Positions 1 through 6,491 of a stretch of 53,143 nt of DNA are shown here, in pieces (the first letter of the stretch is position 1; the number at the start of each line of letters is the position of its first letter). The translations under genes were made by a program, and so were the position numbers. The notes under the pieces are model-generated. The model did no database searches, was not told the origin of the DNA, and worked only from the letters and a program-made list of their open reading frames with translations. The DNA is from Pseudomonas sp. ICMP 561 (lineage in GTDB: Bacteria; Pseudomonadota; Gammaproteobacteria; Pseudomonadales; Pseudomonadaceae). Location of the stretch: NCBI RefSeq assembly GCF_002699985.1, contig NZ_LKBT01000012.1, positions 431,922 to 485,064 on the forward strand, written 5' to 3'.

Positions 1-41
1 GATTGCAGGCCGATGCACTCTCTCTGAGAGGATCGGGCAAT

Positions 42-344
42 TTATGCGGTTGCCTTGAGGATTGCCGCATCGGCGACGGCAAGCGCTGCGTGGTACTTGT
101 CGAGGTGCGCAGCGCCAAGCCGTGCAAGACCTACAAGATTCGTCAGCGCTTCAAGCAGCTCTTCTGATGCTGCCATCATCTTGGCCCGCCGCAGCGCCTC
201 GTCACGAGTGATTTCGCAATCACGAATGGTCGGGTGTGCGTCGCGCTGAATTACCAACGCCACGCCCTGGTATGACAGGTGCCGATCTGTATTGATGATC
301 CGGTACCCACCAGTTACTTCCGTAGTGTCGACTTCAAGAGCCAT
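42..344 (-). CDS. Small phage early protein of unknown function
   Basis: About 100 residues, with no family I recognise. The ATG at 344 is preceded by GGAG at good spacing, so I prefer it over an upstream start that would give 122 residues. The protein is mixed charged/hydrophobic with an Ala/Leu-rich C-terminal half (roughly residues 45-100, containing LLEALTNLVGLARLGAAHL) that is probably helical. No membrane segment or signal peptide is seen. It lies in the leftward early operon, where lambda-like phages keep recombination, exclusion and int/xis accessory genes. It is probably transcribed from the leftward promoter near 1343-1371 and so repressed in the lysogen. Its function is unknown. 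Confidence 0.7.
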   Translation of the reverse strand: MALEVDTTEVTGGYRIINTDRHLSYQGVALVIQRDAHPTIRDCEITRDEALRRAKMMAASEELLEALTNLVGLARLGAAHLDKYHAALAVADAAILKATA

Positions 345-408
345 TGTCTTTTTCTCCGTTGATTTCCAATGTCGCCTCATACAGGCGGCATCAGTAAATC
401 GCACGCAC

Positions 409-431
409 AAAAAAGCCCGAGCGGATCGGGC
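409..431 (-). terminator. Rho-independent terminator in the leftward early operon
   Basis: On the minus strand a GCCCGA/TCGGGC stem with a 5-nt loop is followed by six T residues. It lies just downstream of the 55-residue membrane protein gene and upstream of the gene at 42-344. It would cut leftward transcription unless anti-termination operates, as in lambda early operons. Confidence 0.7.
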
Positions 432-472
432 TATTTGTTATGCAGGGCGTGCTCAAAAAACTACAGCGAACT

Positions 473-640
473 TCACCATGCACCGAACCAGATGCCAGTT
501 CCATGCACCGCAGCGACCGGGAAGAAAATTGCTCCGGCAATCAGGAACCCCCAACTTGCTGTCTTGAAGCAAACAACTACGTGGGTAAGCCAAGATGCTA
601 CGAGCCAAATCATCAGTGCAATGGAGAATATGCCTTTCAT
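473..640 (-). CDS. Small hydrophobic phage membrane protein, 55 aa
   Basis: A short leftward gene. The ATG at 640 has an AAAAGGA ribosome site about 8 nt upstream, and a TGA closes it 55 codons later. The product starts MKGIFSIALMIWLVASWLTH and has two hydrophobic segments (about residues 3-24 and 30-46) separated by a short polar Cys-Phe-Lys turn, which predicts a two-pass inner-membrane protein ending in an aromatic tail (IWFGAW). Very short two-helix proteins like this are common in the early regions of Pseudomonas prophages and are usually uncharacterised. A terminator follows at once. A role in superinfection exclusion or membrane modulation is possible but not shown. Confidence 0.72.
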   Translation of the reverse strand: MKGIFSIALMIWLVASWLTHVVVCFKTASWGFLIAGAIFFPVAAVHGTGIWFGAW

Positions 641-777
641 GTGAATTCCTTTTAAGAAGAACCAGAAATCATATCATTTTGATTGCATTCCTTTGGAGCA
701 GCGAAATGCCGATCTAGTGAAAACCAGAGAATTGGTTTCCCGTCAGCCCCTCGTGAGAAGGGCTGCCAGTGAAATCA

Positions 778-1020
778 TCAAGAAACCTGCTGCAGCACTT
801 CGCGGCTGAATGCGTGAATATTTATGTGGGCGCATACCGTCATGGCCTTGCGCTGATTGATGTGACTGCGCATCGCCAGATCTGCCAAGCCAGCAGGCTC
901 AGCCTCCAGCGCAGCGAATGCCTCTTCTACACCGCCGAACCACTTCTCCAGCAGCCTGGCGCACGATGCAGCCGCCTCATTAACCACTTCATCACTTGCT
1001 TCAAAATTTGACGCGCTCAT
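778..1020 (-). CDS. Phage early protein of unknown function, 80 aa
   Basis: I chose the ATG at 1020 because GGAG lies upstream at suitable spacing. The frame stays open to 1221, but the extra N-terminal residues are of unusual composition and lack a clear ribosome site. The product (MSASNFEASDEVVNEAAASC...) is acidic at its N-terminus, then Ala/Glu/Leu-rich and probably all-helical (LLEKWFGGVEEAFAALEAEP). No transmembrane segment or catalytic motif is visible. It is the first gene downstream of the three-site operator and leftward promoter at 1343-1415, so it is probably expressed early after induction and shut off by the repressor. Confidence 0.68.
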   Translation of the reverse strand: MSASNFEASDEVVNEAAASCARLLEKWFGGVEEAFAALEAEPAGLADLAMRSHINQRKAMTVCAHINIHAFSREVLQQVS

Positions 1021-1342
1021 CTCTTCTGCTCCGTTCGATTTTCCAGATGCCCCTGTCTCCAAGGGCACCGAGAAAATCTGTTCTCCACCACGCGCATCGC
1101 CGGATTCGTATCTCTGGCCGTCGTCACACATTTCGTGTCCGGTGTTCTTCTTCGGCTGGCTTGCGTGGTTTCGCGTACTCACATCTGGTAAGCACGGCCA
1201 GTCCCAGAGCTGGCATGGCATCGACTATTTATTGCTCGCACTTACCAGGTGATTCCCGGGGTAGTCCATGGCGAGGGTCTTAAGCTGTTAAAGAGCGGGC
1301 GGGTCTTTTCAGTCCCTGTCGCTGTGTCGCTGCGATGGGTGA

Positions 1343-1371
1343 ACTATCACGCAATGTGTTTATTTCGTCAA
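1343..1371 (-). promoter_or_regulatory. Candidate leftward early promoter PL
   Basis: On the minus strand, TTGACG (1371-1366) and GATAGT (1348-1343) are 17 bp apart, matching 5/6 and 4/6 of the sigma-70 consensus. The -10 overlaps the first operator site and the -35 abuts the second, so bound repressor would block RNA polymerase. It would drive the leftward genes at 778-1020, 473-640 and 42-344. Confidence 0.6.
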
Positions 1372-1415
1372 CACGAAATGTGATTTATTTGAAAATAAAC
1401 ACACCACGTGTGATT
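1345..1415. promoter_or_regulatory. Three-site repressor operator, OL-like
   Basis: Three imperfect 17-bp sites follow the pattern AATCAC-N5-GTGATT: 1345-1361 (TATCAC-N5-GTGTTT), 1369-1385 (CAACAC-N5-GTGATT) and 1399-1415 (ACACAC-N5-GTGATT). Left-end spacings are 24 and 30 bp. The same pattern occurs three times between the divergent cI and cro genes (4808-4869). Two three-site operators flanking an immunity region is the lambda OL/OR plan. The predicted binders are the repressor encoded at 3972-4796 and the Cro-like protein at 4901-5125. The region lies between a leftward gene set and the rightward DUF1654 gene, so it could control both. Confidence 0.72.
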
Positions 1416-1506
1416 TCTTGGGATTAGCTTTCGGGCTGTTTACCTCGGGAAAAGGGTTCGCTATCCTCCGCAGAACTGGATGCATGTACAGTTATGGGAG
1501 GAAAGC

Positions 1507-1809
1507 ATGGGAAGCGCGAGCGCAGCAGAGAGAGTTGAGATGTCCGGGATAGAGCGGCTGAGCCTGAGGGTCTCCGAGATGATCAATCATCCTGTCGCAC
1601 AGATTCAGCGCTGGGTGACTATCCATCGCCTGGATACAGATGGCGATCGGGAGTGGGAGGAGGTGATGGGAGTGCTAGCAGCTACGGACGAGTTGGATTT
1701 GACGTTCGAGGACGATGGCGCGGTGACTGTGAGGTGGGAACCGATATCGCTTGAAGATCGCCCGATTGAAGCTGTCGAGGATAGGGAAGAGGAGTCCGCG
1801 CCTTTCTGA
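1507..1809 (+). CDS. DUF1654 family protein
   Basis: A 100-residue protein matching the DUF1654 pattern seen in Pseudomonas and its phages: a helical start (GIERLSLRVSEMINHPVAQIQ), a central IHRLDTDGDREWEEVMGVL block, then a short beta-like stretch (LDLTFEDDGAVTVRWEP) and an acidic tail. The ATG at 1507 follows GGGAGG. An in-frame ATG at 1480 would place the ribosome site inside the gene. The function of DUF1654 is not established. The gene is the only rightward one between the left operator and the immunity operon and converges on the GNAT-ASCH pair. Repressor bound at 1345-1415 may regulate it. Confidence 0.8.
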   Translation: MGSASAAERVEMSGIERLSLRVSEMINHPVAQIQRWVTIHRLDTDGDREWEEVMGVLAATDELDLTFEDDGAVTVRWEPISLEDRPIEAVEDREEESAPF

Positions 1810-1910
1810 TCAGGCGTAAACAGCCCTCGATTGGGGAGCGGTCAAAGGCCTGATACTGATAGATTTCTGATTACGACCGAGGGTGTTAAAAAGCCGCGAA
1901 GGGGTGGATG

Positions 1911-1934
1911 AAAAAGCCCGGCGCTTGGCCGGGC
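1911..1934 (-). terminator. Terminator of the immunity operon
   Basis: On the minus strand, a GCCCGGC/GCCGGGC stem with a 5-nt loop is followed by five T residues. It lies just downstream of the ASCH gene stop codon and closes the leftward cI-GNAT-ASCH transcription unit. Confidence 0.8.
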
Positions 1935-1942
1935 GAAATTAT

Positions 1943-2314
1943 TCAAAGATATCGATATGACTGAGGAGCACTAATGTTATCGCCATAGTCGCATAAATTA
2001 ATTGGGGTTCGGTATTTGGTAACCTCACCGACTTTTATCGCAAATGCTTTTTCGCGCCCTGAAAAGTACTCACTATAGAAGTCCTTGCTAATCCCGGCAT
2101 GGTTTTTTGTAGCTTTCCAAACGCTAGATGGTGACCCCTCTATCACACCGTCTATCGAAAATTCTCCAACAATCTTCCCTACTGGCATTGTCACATAGAC
2201 AATTACTTTGGATATATTCTCTCTTTTGAATATGTTCTTTCTGAACTCAAAAAGCTTCTCGCCTTGAAAGATCTTATCCGCGAACTCTGGTTTAATTGAT
2301 AATAAGACGTTCAT
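1943..2314 (-). CDS. ASCH (PUA-like) domain protein
   Basis: A 123-residue single-domain protein of the ASCH/PUA-like type. It opens with LLSIKPEFADKIFQGEKLFEFRK, the characteristic N-terminal strand, helix and basic strand of ASCH proteins. A central strand block (VIVYVTMPVGKIVGEFSIDG) and a C-terminal KVGEVTKY strand follow. ASCH domains resemble PUA RNA-binding folds and are thought to bind RNA or modified nucleotides. The start at 2314 overlaps the end of the acetyltransferase gene by 23 bp, implying translational coupling. Composition is more AT-rich than the phage genes around it. The pair sits in the lambda rexAB position, expected to be expressed in the lysogen. An exclusion or defence role is inference. 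Confidence 0.75.
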   Translation of the reverse strand: MNVLLSIKPEFADKIFQGEKLFEFRKNIFKRENISKVIVYVTMPVGKIVGEFSIDGVIEGSPSSVWKATKNHAGISKDFYSEYFSGREKAFAIKVGEVTKYRTPINLCDYGDNISAPQSYRYL

Positions 2315-3350
2315 CGGGGGACCCCATTTTAATAATTTCATCAAACTGCTTGCGTGAGAGACCGATACAGCTCCATCGCAAGCTTTCATCTATCCCTGCT
2401 TCGTCGATAAGCTTACCGCGATTAGGGCGCTTTGGAAAAGCAATATTGTACGTGAATCTGACTATAAATTGATTGGTTTTTTTGTTGTAAAAGTCAATGA
2501 GTTCTTCTTCAGGAAAGACACTGTGCGGCTTGCAATAACGTAGATAATCTTCAAGATTTGTGAAGTCGGCCATATGCTTGGTTTCTTCTACTACACAAAC
2601 GGAGCTAGCAACGGCGCGAAATCGCGCAGCCCCGGCGCCATCCCCCGTCCTATAGATTACTAAAGCATCACCACGTTTCATTGAGGCTACGCCTGGCATA
2701 TTACAAAGGTAAACCTTATGTATGCTGTTGGTGTGCGATACATCTCTTACAATTAATGCGGCGTCTTCATTTCTCAAGATTGAGTCCGGGAACAGAATCG
2801 AGTGAAACTCAGGTTTGACTGCCAGTAGATGGATTTTGTTTCCGGTCAGGTTGACTGTAGGATAGTCAAGGACTGGATCACCAGTGTTTGAGGGTATTGT
2901 TTTTTTGTATACTAGTTCTTCCCCGTTGTCGGTGGTTTTGCTTCCGTGTCGAACGAATCCATATTTTTCCAACAGAGCGATGAGGCCTATATGCCGCTCG
3001 AATACAGTGACATAAGCATCATCTGCTTTGTGAAGAATCAAATGATCAAATATTTTTTTGAGAAAGCGCTCCCCAAGTTTGGTCCCGTGTGCATTGATTT
3101 TCAGTGTGCCAATTTTCAAGTGCGTTCCATCTGGAAGTGCCGGATGGACGTCATCGATAATGCCTTTCTCAAGTTTTAAATACAAGAAGCCATCAAGCTT
3201 GCCGTCGTCGCTGGTAAATACGTACGCCCTAGAGCCTTCTGCGCTTTTCTTTGAAAACCATGTTGGCAGCTCTTGGTAATCATTTTTTAATGAGTCAAAA
3301 AAAGGGTCGTTAAAATTGATTTCGGAAAACTTACTATATTGAAGGTTCAT
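2292..3350 (-). CDS. GNAT acetyltransferase fused to a PUA/ASCH-like domain
   Basis: About 352 residues. Residues 1-160 read as a GNAT N-acetyltransferase: a strand pair (YVFTSDDGKLDGFLYLKLE), IGTLKINAHGTKLGERFLKK as the acetyl-CoA loop and helix, and FERHIGLIALLEKYGFVRHG as the terminal motif. Residues 165-352 form a second domain beginning KIHLLAVKPEFHSILFPDS, close in pattern to the ASCH protein encoded next door, and ending with a helical SRKQFDEIIKMG. I chose the ATG at 3350 (AGGGA upstream). The alternative TTG at 3404 coincides with a consensus -35 box. Low GC and a possible own promoter suggest recent acquisition. The substrate is unknown. An RNA or tRNA-linked target is inferred only from the PUA-like domain. 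Confidence 0.72.
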   Translation of the reverse strand: MNLQYSKFSEINFNDPFFDSLKNDYQELPTWFSKKSAEGSRAYVFTSDDGKLDGFLYLKLEKGIIDDVHPALPDGTHLKIGTLKINAHGTKLGERFLKKIFDHLILHKADDAYVTVFERHIGLIALLEKYGFVRHGSKTTDNGEELVYKKTIPSNTGDPVLDYPTVNLTGNKIHLLAVKPEFHSILFPDSILRNEDAALIVRDVSHTNSIHKVYLCNMPGVASMKRGDALVIYRTGDGAGAARFRAVASSVCVVEETKHMADFTNLEDYLRYCKPHSVFPEEELIDFYNKKTNQFIVRFTYNIAFPKRPNRGKLIDEAGIDESLRWSCIGLSRKQFDEIIKMGSPDERLIIN

Positions 3351-3377
3351 ACGTTCATCCCTGATTAATTTGATTTG

Positions 3378-3404
3378 ATTTGAGTTTTCAACGACAGATG
3401 TCAA
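3378..3404 (-). promoter_or_regulatory. Possible promoter for the GNAT-ASCH pair
   Basis: A perfect -35 hexamer TTGACA lies on the minus strand at 3404-3399. The best -10 is TCAAAT at 3383-3378 with a short 15-bp spacer. It would allow expression of the pair independently of cI. The short spacer makes this tentative. Confidence 0.35.
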
Positions 3405-3440
3405 ACGTTATATTCGAGTCGTAGGAAGCACATCACCTAC

Positions 3441-3680
3441 CTACTCAGCCCTTTCCCGGACAATTCGCCCATCACGTACCTCATCCGCATATCCGGCGAG
3501 CTTTTCCTCGGCGGCCTGAAGCACCTGGCACATTTTGAGCAGCGCCCAAGCATCAGGCTCGTTACCGGCCAGGCTCAATCGCTCAGCAATACGCATGAGT
3601 TCAACCGCAGACCATTTCAAGTCCGACGCGGAACCTGTCAGATCGCGTCGAAGCTGCTGATTTGGTTTGTTCAGGCTCAT
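3441..3680 (-). CDS. Small phage protein of unknown function, 79 aa
   Basis: The start at 3680 has AGGAG eight bases upstream. The product is helical and charged, with a central LMRIAERLSLAGNEPDAWALL helix pair and a second block (LKMCQVLQAAEEKLAGYADEV), ending in an Arg/Glu tail. No signal, membrane segment or catalytic motif is visible, and I do not recognise the family. It lies downstream of cI on the same strand, so it is probably part of the lysogeny transcript. Composition resembles the phage core rather than the AT-rich pair that follows. Confidence 0.68.
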   Translation of the reverse strand: MSLNKPNQQLRRDLTGSASDLKWSAVELMRIAERLSLAGNEPDAWALLKMCQVLQAAEEKLAGYADEVRDGRIVRERAE

Positions 3681-3719
3681 GCCGTCTCCTATAAATCCTT
3701 TTCTTTAGGTAATCCGGGC

Positions 3720-3926
3720 TCACGATTTCAAAAGCAGCAACATTACCCACAATGGGAGTGCGAGTACCAAAGGCACCCCGATCAGCAACACTAAACCCTG
3801 AACAACATATCTCCAGCGGTAGAGGCGGGTCCCCTGAGGTGCATCCCTTGCGTCCTTCCACCAATCCCAAAGGTCCAGAATCCTTAGCAGCTCAAAAATA
3901 TCACCGATGTTTGCACGCAATGCCAA
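3720..3926 (-). CDS. Small membrane protein downstream of the repressor
   Basis: About 68 residues. The N-terminal 30 are polar and Trp-rich (ELLRILDLWDWWKDARDA). Residues 40-66 form a strong hydrophobic segment (VVQGLVLLIGVPLVLALPLW), predicting one or two membrane passes. The start is a TTG at 3926 with GGGAG just upstream. A second TTG six bases on would give better spacing, so the exact start is uncertain. It follows cI closely on the same strand, where lysogenic phages often keep membrane proteins that block superinfection. That role is inference from position and topology only. Confidence 0.55.
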   Translation of the reverse strand: MALRANIGDIFELLRILDLWDWWKDARDAPQGTRLYRWRYVVQGLVLLIGVPLVLALPLWVMLLLLKS

Positions 3927-3971
3927 ATTCTCCCATTGGCTACGACTCGATATCCGCGCGTCGCGCTAGGT

Positions 3972-4796
3972 TCACACCGGTTGGCCGTTCCACACGTACA
4001 GCACGCGAGCCAGGATATGGGTATCGTCGACCCGGATGTCTTCTGGATCGTGGTGCTTGTTGTCCGAGATCATCTTGAATCGATCCTTGCCTTTCTTCTG
4101 CAGGCGCTTCACGTAAAGCATTTCGTCGTGAGAAAAGAGGTAGATACCGTCGCCCGTGAATTCCCGGATCGTGACGTCAACCAGTAGAGGATCGCGGTCT
4201 TTGATCGTCGGGGCCATCGACTGACCCCAGCCGGTGATCATCTTGAGGTGGAAGTGCTCCTTGAACGAGACGCCCATCTCGCGCAGATGTTTGGGGCTGA
4301 CTCTGATGTCCTGGAGCATTTCGGGGTATTCGTGCGGTATCTGCCCGCCGCCCATCGCTGCGCGGACATCGTAGTGCGCGATCCACACTTCATCTCCGAC
4401 TTGGCCTGGCCTGGAGAAGTCGACATTGATGACGTTGCTCGCAGCAACCATGGCAGTGTCTTCTACAGCTGCAGAGATGCGCTGCCTCGTTTCATCAGGC
4501 AAATTCTTTCCATGCTTCGCTAGCATTTGCCGAACCAGATCGGCAGAGGAGCCTGGAACATCATTAGGCTCCTCGAGGCTGCTCTCAGGCTCCGGCAAGC
4601 CGATCAACAGCTCGGACTTGTCTACACCCAAAGCCTTAGACATTGCTTCGATATCGGCAAACGACGGCTCGCGGCTGCCTGCTTCGTAGTTGCCGACTCG
4701 CGACTGAGATTTCCACCCACAGGCGTCTGCCAGCTGAGCCTGGGACATACCTGCATTCTGTCTGGCGCGCTTGATGCGCTTAGCTAATTCGTTCAT
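3972..4796 (-). CDS. CI-type phage repressor (HTH plus S24 self-cleaving domain)
   Basis: A 274-residue LexA/CI-like repressor that keeps the prophage silent. Residues 1-65 are an XRE helix-turn-helix (GMSQAQLADACGWKSQSRVG as recognition region), residues 70-140 a linker, and residues 140-274 a peptidase S24 domain. The catalytic Ser is in WGQSMAPT (S193) and the Lys in LYVKRLQ (K230). The likely self-cleavage region is RAAMGGG near residues 145-151. The arrangement implies RecA-stimulated cleavage and SOS induction. The gene is divergent from cro with three operator sites between. No clear ribosome site precedes the ATG, so the transcript could be nearly leaderless, like lambda PRM. Confidence 0.95.
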   Translation of the reverse strand: MNELAKRIKRARQNAGMSQAQLADACGWKSQSRVGNYEAGSREPSFADIEAMSKALGVDKSELLIGLPEPESSLEEPNDVPGSSADLVRQMLAKHGKNLPDETRQRISAAVEDTAMVAASNVINVDFSRPGQVGDEVWIAHYDVRAAMGGGQIPHEYPEMLQDIRVSPKHLREMGVSFKEHFHLKMITGWGQSMAPTIKDRDPLLVDVTIREFTGDGIYLFSHDEMLYVKRLQKKGKDRFKMISDNKHHDPEDIRVDDTHILARVLYVWNGQPV

Positions 4797-4807
4797 GCGC
4801 GGGATTC

Positions 4808-4869
4808 AATCACGTATTGAAATACCCGGCTTTCACTTATTGTGATTGCTAATAACACGATACGTGTTT
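4808..4869. promoter_or_regulatory. Three-site repressor operator between cI and cro, OR-like
   Basis: Three 17-bp sites with the AATCAC-N5-GTGATT pattern occur at 4808-4824 (AATCAC-N5-GAAATA), 4831-4847 (TTTCAC-N5-GTGATT) and 4853-4869 (TAACAC-N5-GTGTTT), spaced 23 and 22 bp apart, about two helical turns. They fill the cI-cro gap and match the sites at 1345-1415. This is the expected genetic switch. Which site CI and Cro prefer cannot be read from sequence. Confidence 0.8.
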
Positions 4870-4875
4870 TATCCT
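4846..4875 (+). promoter_or_regulatory. Candidate rightward early promoter PR
   Basis: TTGCTA (4846-4851) and TATCCT (4870-4875) are separated by 18 bp, each matching 4/6 of consensus. The promoter overlaps the second and third operator sites and lies 26 bp before the cro start. I could not place the leftward cI promoter with confidence. Confidence 0.5.
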
Positions 4876-4900
4876 GTGTTTAATTATGGAGGAGCACCAC

Positions 4901-5125
4901 ATGAATCAAGTCCGAATGATCCGCGAGAGGGCTGGCGTAACTCAGGCAGCGCTGCGCCGGGCGCTCGGCTGGAATCAGTCCCGCCTAGCGAATTACGAGT
5001 CAGGCCTTCGCAGCCCAGGGCTTAGCGAGGCGCGCTTGATCGTGAACGCACTAAACGTACTCGGTGCGAAGTGCGTTCTCGACGAAGCCTTTCCTCCAGA
5101 AAAACAACCGTTAACAGCCGCTTAA
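4901..5125 (+). CDS. Cro-like XRE regulator
   Basis: A 74-residue helix-turn-helix protein (VRMIRERAGVTQAALRRALG, then WNQSRLANYESGLRSPG) with no peptidase domain, as expected for Cro. The ATG at 4901 follows GGAGGAG. An ATG at 4886 would sit within that ribosome site. It is the first gene of the rightward early operon, divergent from cI and preceded by the three-site operator. It probably represses cI and early transcription in the lytic decision. The recognition helix (WNQSRLANYE) resembles that of CI (KSQSRVGNYE), fitting shared operators. Confidence 0.88.
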   Translation: MNQVRMIRERAGVTQAALRRALGWNQSRLANYESGLRSPGLSEARLIVNALNVLGAKCVLDEAFPPEKQPLTAA

Positions 5126-5155
5126 CCCCATTCCAACCACACAAGGAAGCCTTCG

Positions 5156-5350
5156 ATGGCATACGACGATTCGCGCCACGTGAAAGACCGGGAGATTAAG
5201 TCCCGCTACGACGATGAGACCTATGAAGCGCTCAAGGCAGTGGCGCGTCTTCACAAACTGCAATTGGCCGTCTTCGTACGCATGTGCGTGGAAGAGAAGC
5301 TGGAAAGCATCGTTGAGCAGGATGTTACCGACAAACACCAGATGGCCTGA
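5156..5350 (+). CDS. Small ribbon-helix-helix-like phage protein
   Basis: A 64-residue protein with AAGGA upstream of the ATG. Its order is a basic strand (REIKSRYDDETYEALK), a first helix (ALKAVARLHK) and a second helix (QLAVFVRMCVEEKLESIVEQ), which fits the Arc/MetJ-type ribbon-helix-helix pattern. Such proteins bind DNA as dimers. It occupies the lambda cII region just after cro, but shows no similarity to CII that I can see. It could be an early regulator. Family assignment is from pattern only. Confidence 0.6.
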   Translation: MAYDDSRHVKDREIKSRYDDETYEALKAVARLHKLQLAVFVRMCVEEKLESIVEQDVTDKHQMA

Positions 5351-5370
5351 AGTCCCTGAAGGAGGCCAAC

Positions 5371-5613
5371 GTGCCCGAAAACACGATCTGCCACGGGATC
5401 GACGGGAAGCTCTACGAAAAGCTTGAAAGGCTGGCAAAGGCTGCGGGTATGACCCCGGATGAGTACGCCACAAAGCTTGGAGCAGAGCGGATCTTCGAAA
5501 AAACCAGGCCCAAGGGAGCCGGAAAAATCCGACACCTGCCCACAACACGGCGTGACCCGCCGCAGGACTTAATAGGCCCTGAAAAAGGAGGGACTGATGA
5601 AGGCTCCCAATAG
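5371..5613 (+). CDS. Small phage protein, possibly ribbon-helix-helix
   Basis: An 80-residue protein with a GTG start preceded by AAGGAGG. The first half (ICHGIDGKLYEKLERLAKAA then MTPDEYATKLGAERI) again looks like strand-helix-helix and parallels the preceding small protein. The second half is basic, Pro/Gly-rich and probably disordered. It is transcribed with cro and the upstream gene. It may be a DNA-binding accessory regulator, but no experimentally known relative is recognised. Confidence 0.55.
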   Translation: MPENTICHGIDGKLYEKLERLAKAAGMTPDEYATKLGAERIFEKTRPKGAGKIRHLPTTRRDPPQDLIGPEKGGTDEGSQ

Positions 5614-5639
5614 CAAAACCCGAATTGCAGCCACAAAAA

Positions 5640-5663
5640 AGCCCGGCTGCAACCGGGCTCTTT
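5640..5663 (+). terminator. Intrinsic terminator inside the early operon, tR1-like
   Basis: A stem AGCCCGG/CCGGGCT with a CTGCAA loop is followed by a short T-rich stretch (CTTTC), with an A-run on the other side. It lies between the small regulators and the Rha/replication genes, the place of lambda tR1. It may weaken replication gene expression unless anti-terminated. Confidence 0.6.
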
Positions 5664-5697
5664 CAACTGCATTCGTAACAACTCTGTGAGGCCGATT

Positions 5698-6489
5698 ATG
5701 CATACCTCTAATACCGATGTACAGGCCCTGAAGAATCCCGCGCCACATTTTTCGAATCACGAAAACGTGGCGCGAACTATGTCATCGCAGGAGATTGCCG
5801 ATCTTGTCGGCTCCCGGCATGACAAGGTGAAGCAATCCATAGAAAGGCTGGCAGAGCGCGGCGCTATTCAACTTCCCCCAATGGGGGTAGTTAGAAATCA
5901 CCTCGGCCAATCCGTTTCGGTCTTCCAAGTCAGCAAGCGCGATAGCTTCATTGTGGTTGCCCAGCTCAGCCCTGAATTCACCGCGGCTCTGGTTGATCGC
6001 TGGCAGGAGCTGGAGCAGCAAGTCGCTCAGCCCCGCGAACTCTCCACACTTGAAATCCTGCAGCTTGCCTTGGAATCTGAAAAGGCCAGGGTTCTGCTGA
6101 CCATTCAAGTCGATCAACAAGCCACCAAGATCCACTCCCTGGAGAACCTGTTCAAGGAGGGCATGACTCATACCCAATTCTGCAAGGGCCTCAATGGGGT
6201 CAACGTGATGCAGGTTGGCAAGTATTTGGAAGGCCGGAGCTGGCTCTACAACGAGAGCAAATCCGGTACCCGTCACCGCGTGGGTTCCTATGCCCGCGAC
6301 AAGTACATGACCGAGCACCAGCACGAAGTCACTCCGCACGGCAAAGAGCCTTTCGTTTCCTATACGCCCGTCCTGCTCAAGAAGGGTGCCGTCCGCCTGT
6401 ACGACCTGTACCTAGCTGGTGAGCTGCCAATGAAGAAGACGTGGGACGGCCTCTTCACGCACGACAAGGCTTTGCGGGGTGCCGCGTGA
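5698..6489 (+). CDS. Rha family phage regulatory protein with ANT/KilA-C-like domain
   Basis: About 263 residues in two parts. The N-terminal Rha domain (SSQEIADLVGSRHDKVKQSI, then VFQVSKRDSFIVVAQLSPEF) occupies about residues 25-105. A C-terminal KilA-C/ANT-type DNA-binding domain (LFKEGMTHTQFCKGLNGVNV ... YLAGELPMKKTWDGLFTHDK) occupies about 135-260. The ATG at 5698 follows GTGAGG. The upstream GTG at 5686 is part of that signal. Rha proteins act as phage regulators and anti-repressor-like factors. Here it opens the replication gene block and its stop overlaps the next gene start. The exact role in this phage is unknown. Confidence 0.85.
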   Translation: MHTSNTDVQALKNPAPHFSNHENVARTMSSQEIADLVGSRHDKVKQSIERLAERGAIQLPPMGVVRNHLGQSVSVFQVSKRDSFIVVAQLSPEFTAALVDRWQELEQQVAQPRELSTLEILQLALESEKARVLLTIQVDQQATKIHSLENLFKEGMTHTQFCKGLNGVNVMQVGKYLEGRSWLYNESKSGTRHRVGSYARDKYMTEHQHEVTPHGKEPFVSYTPVLLKKGAVRLYDLYLAGELPMKKTWDGLFTHDKALRGAA

Positions 6490-6491
6490 GC

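Noticed and set aside
743..768. Possible hairpin AGCCC/GGGCT
   Set aside because: No T run follows on either strand, so it is not called a terminator.
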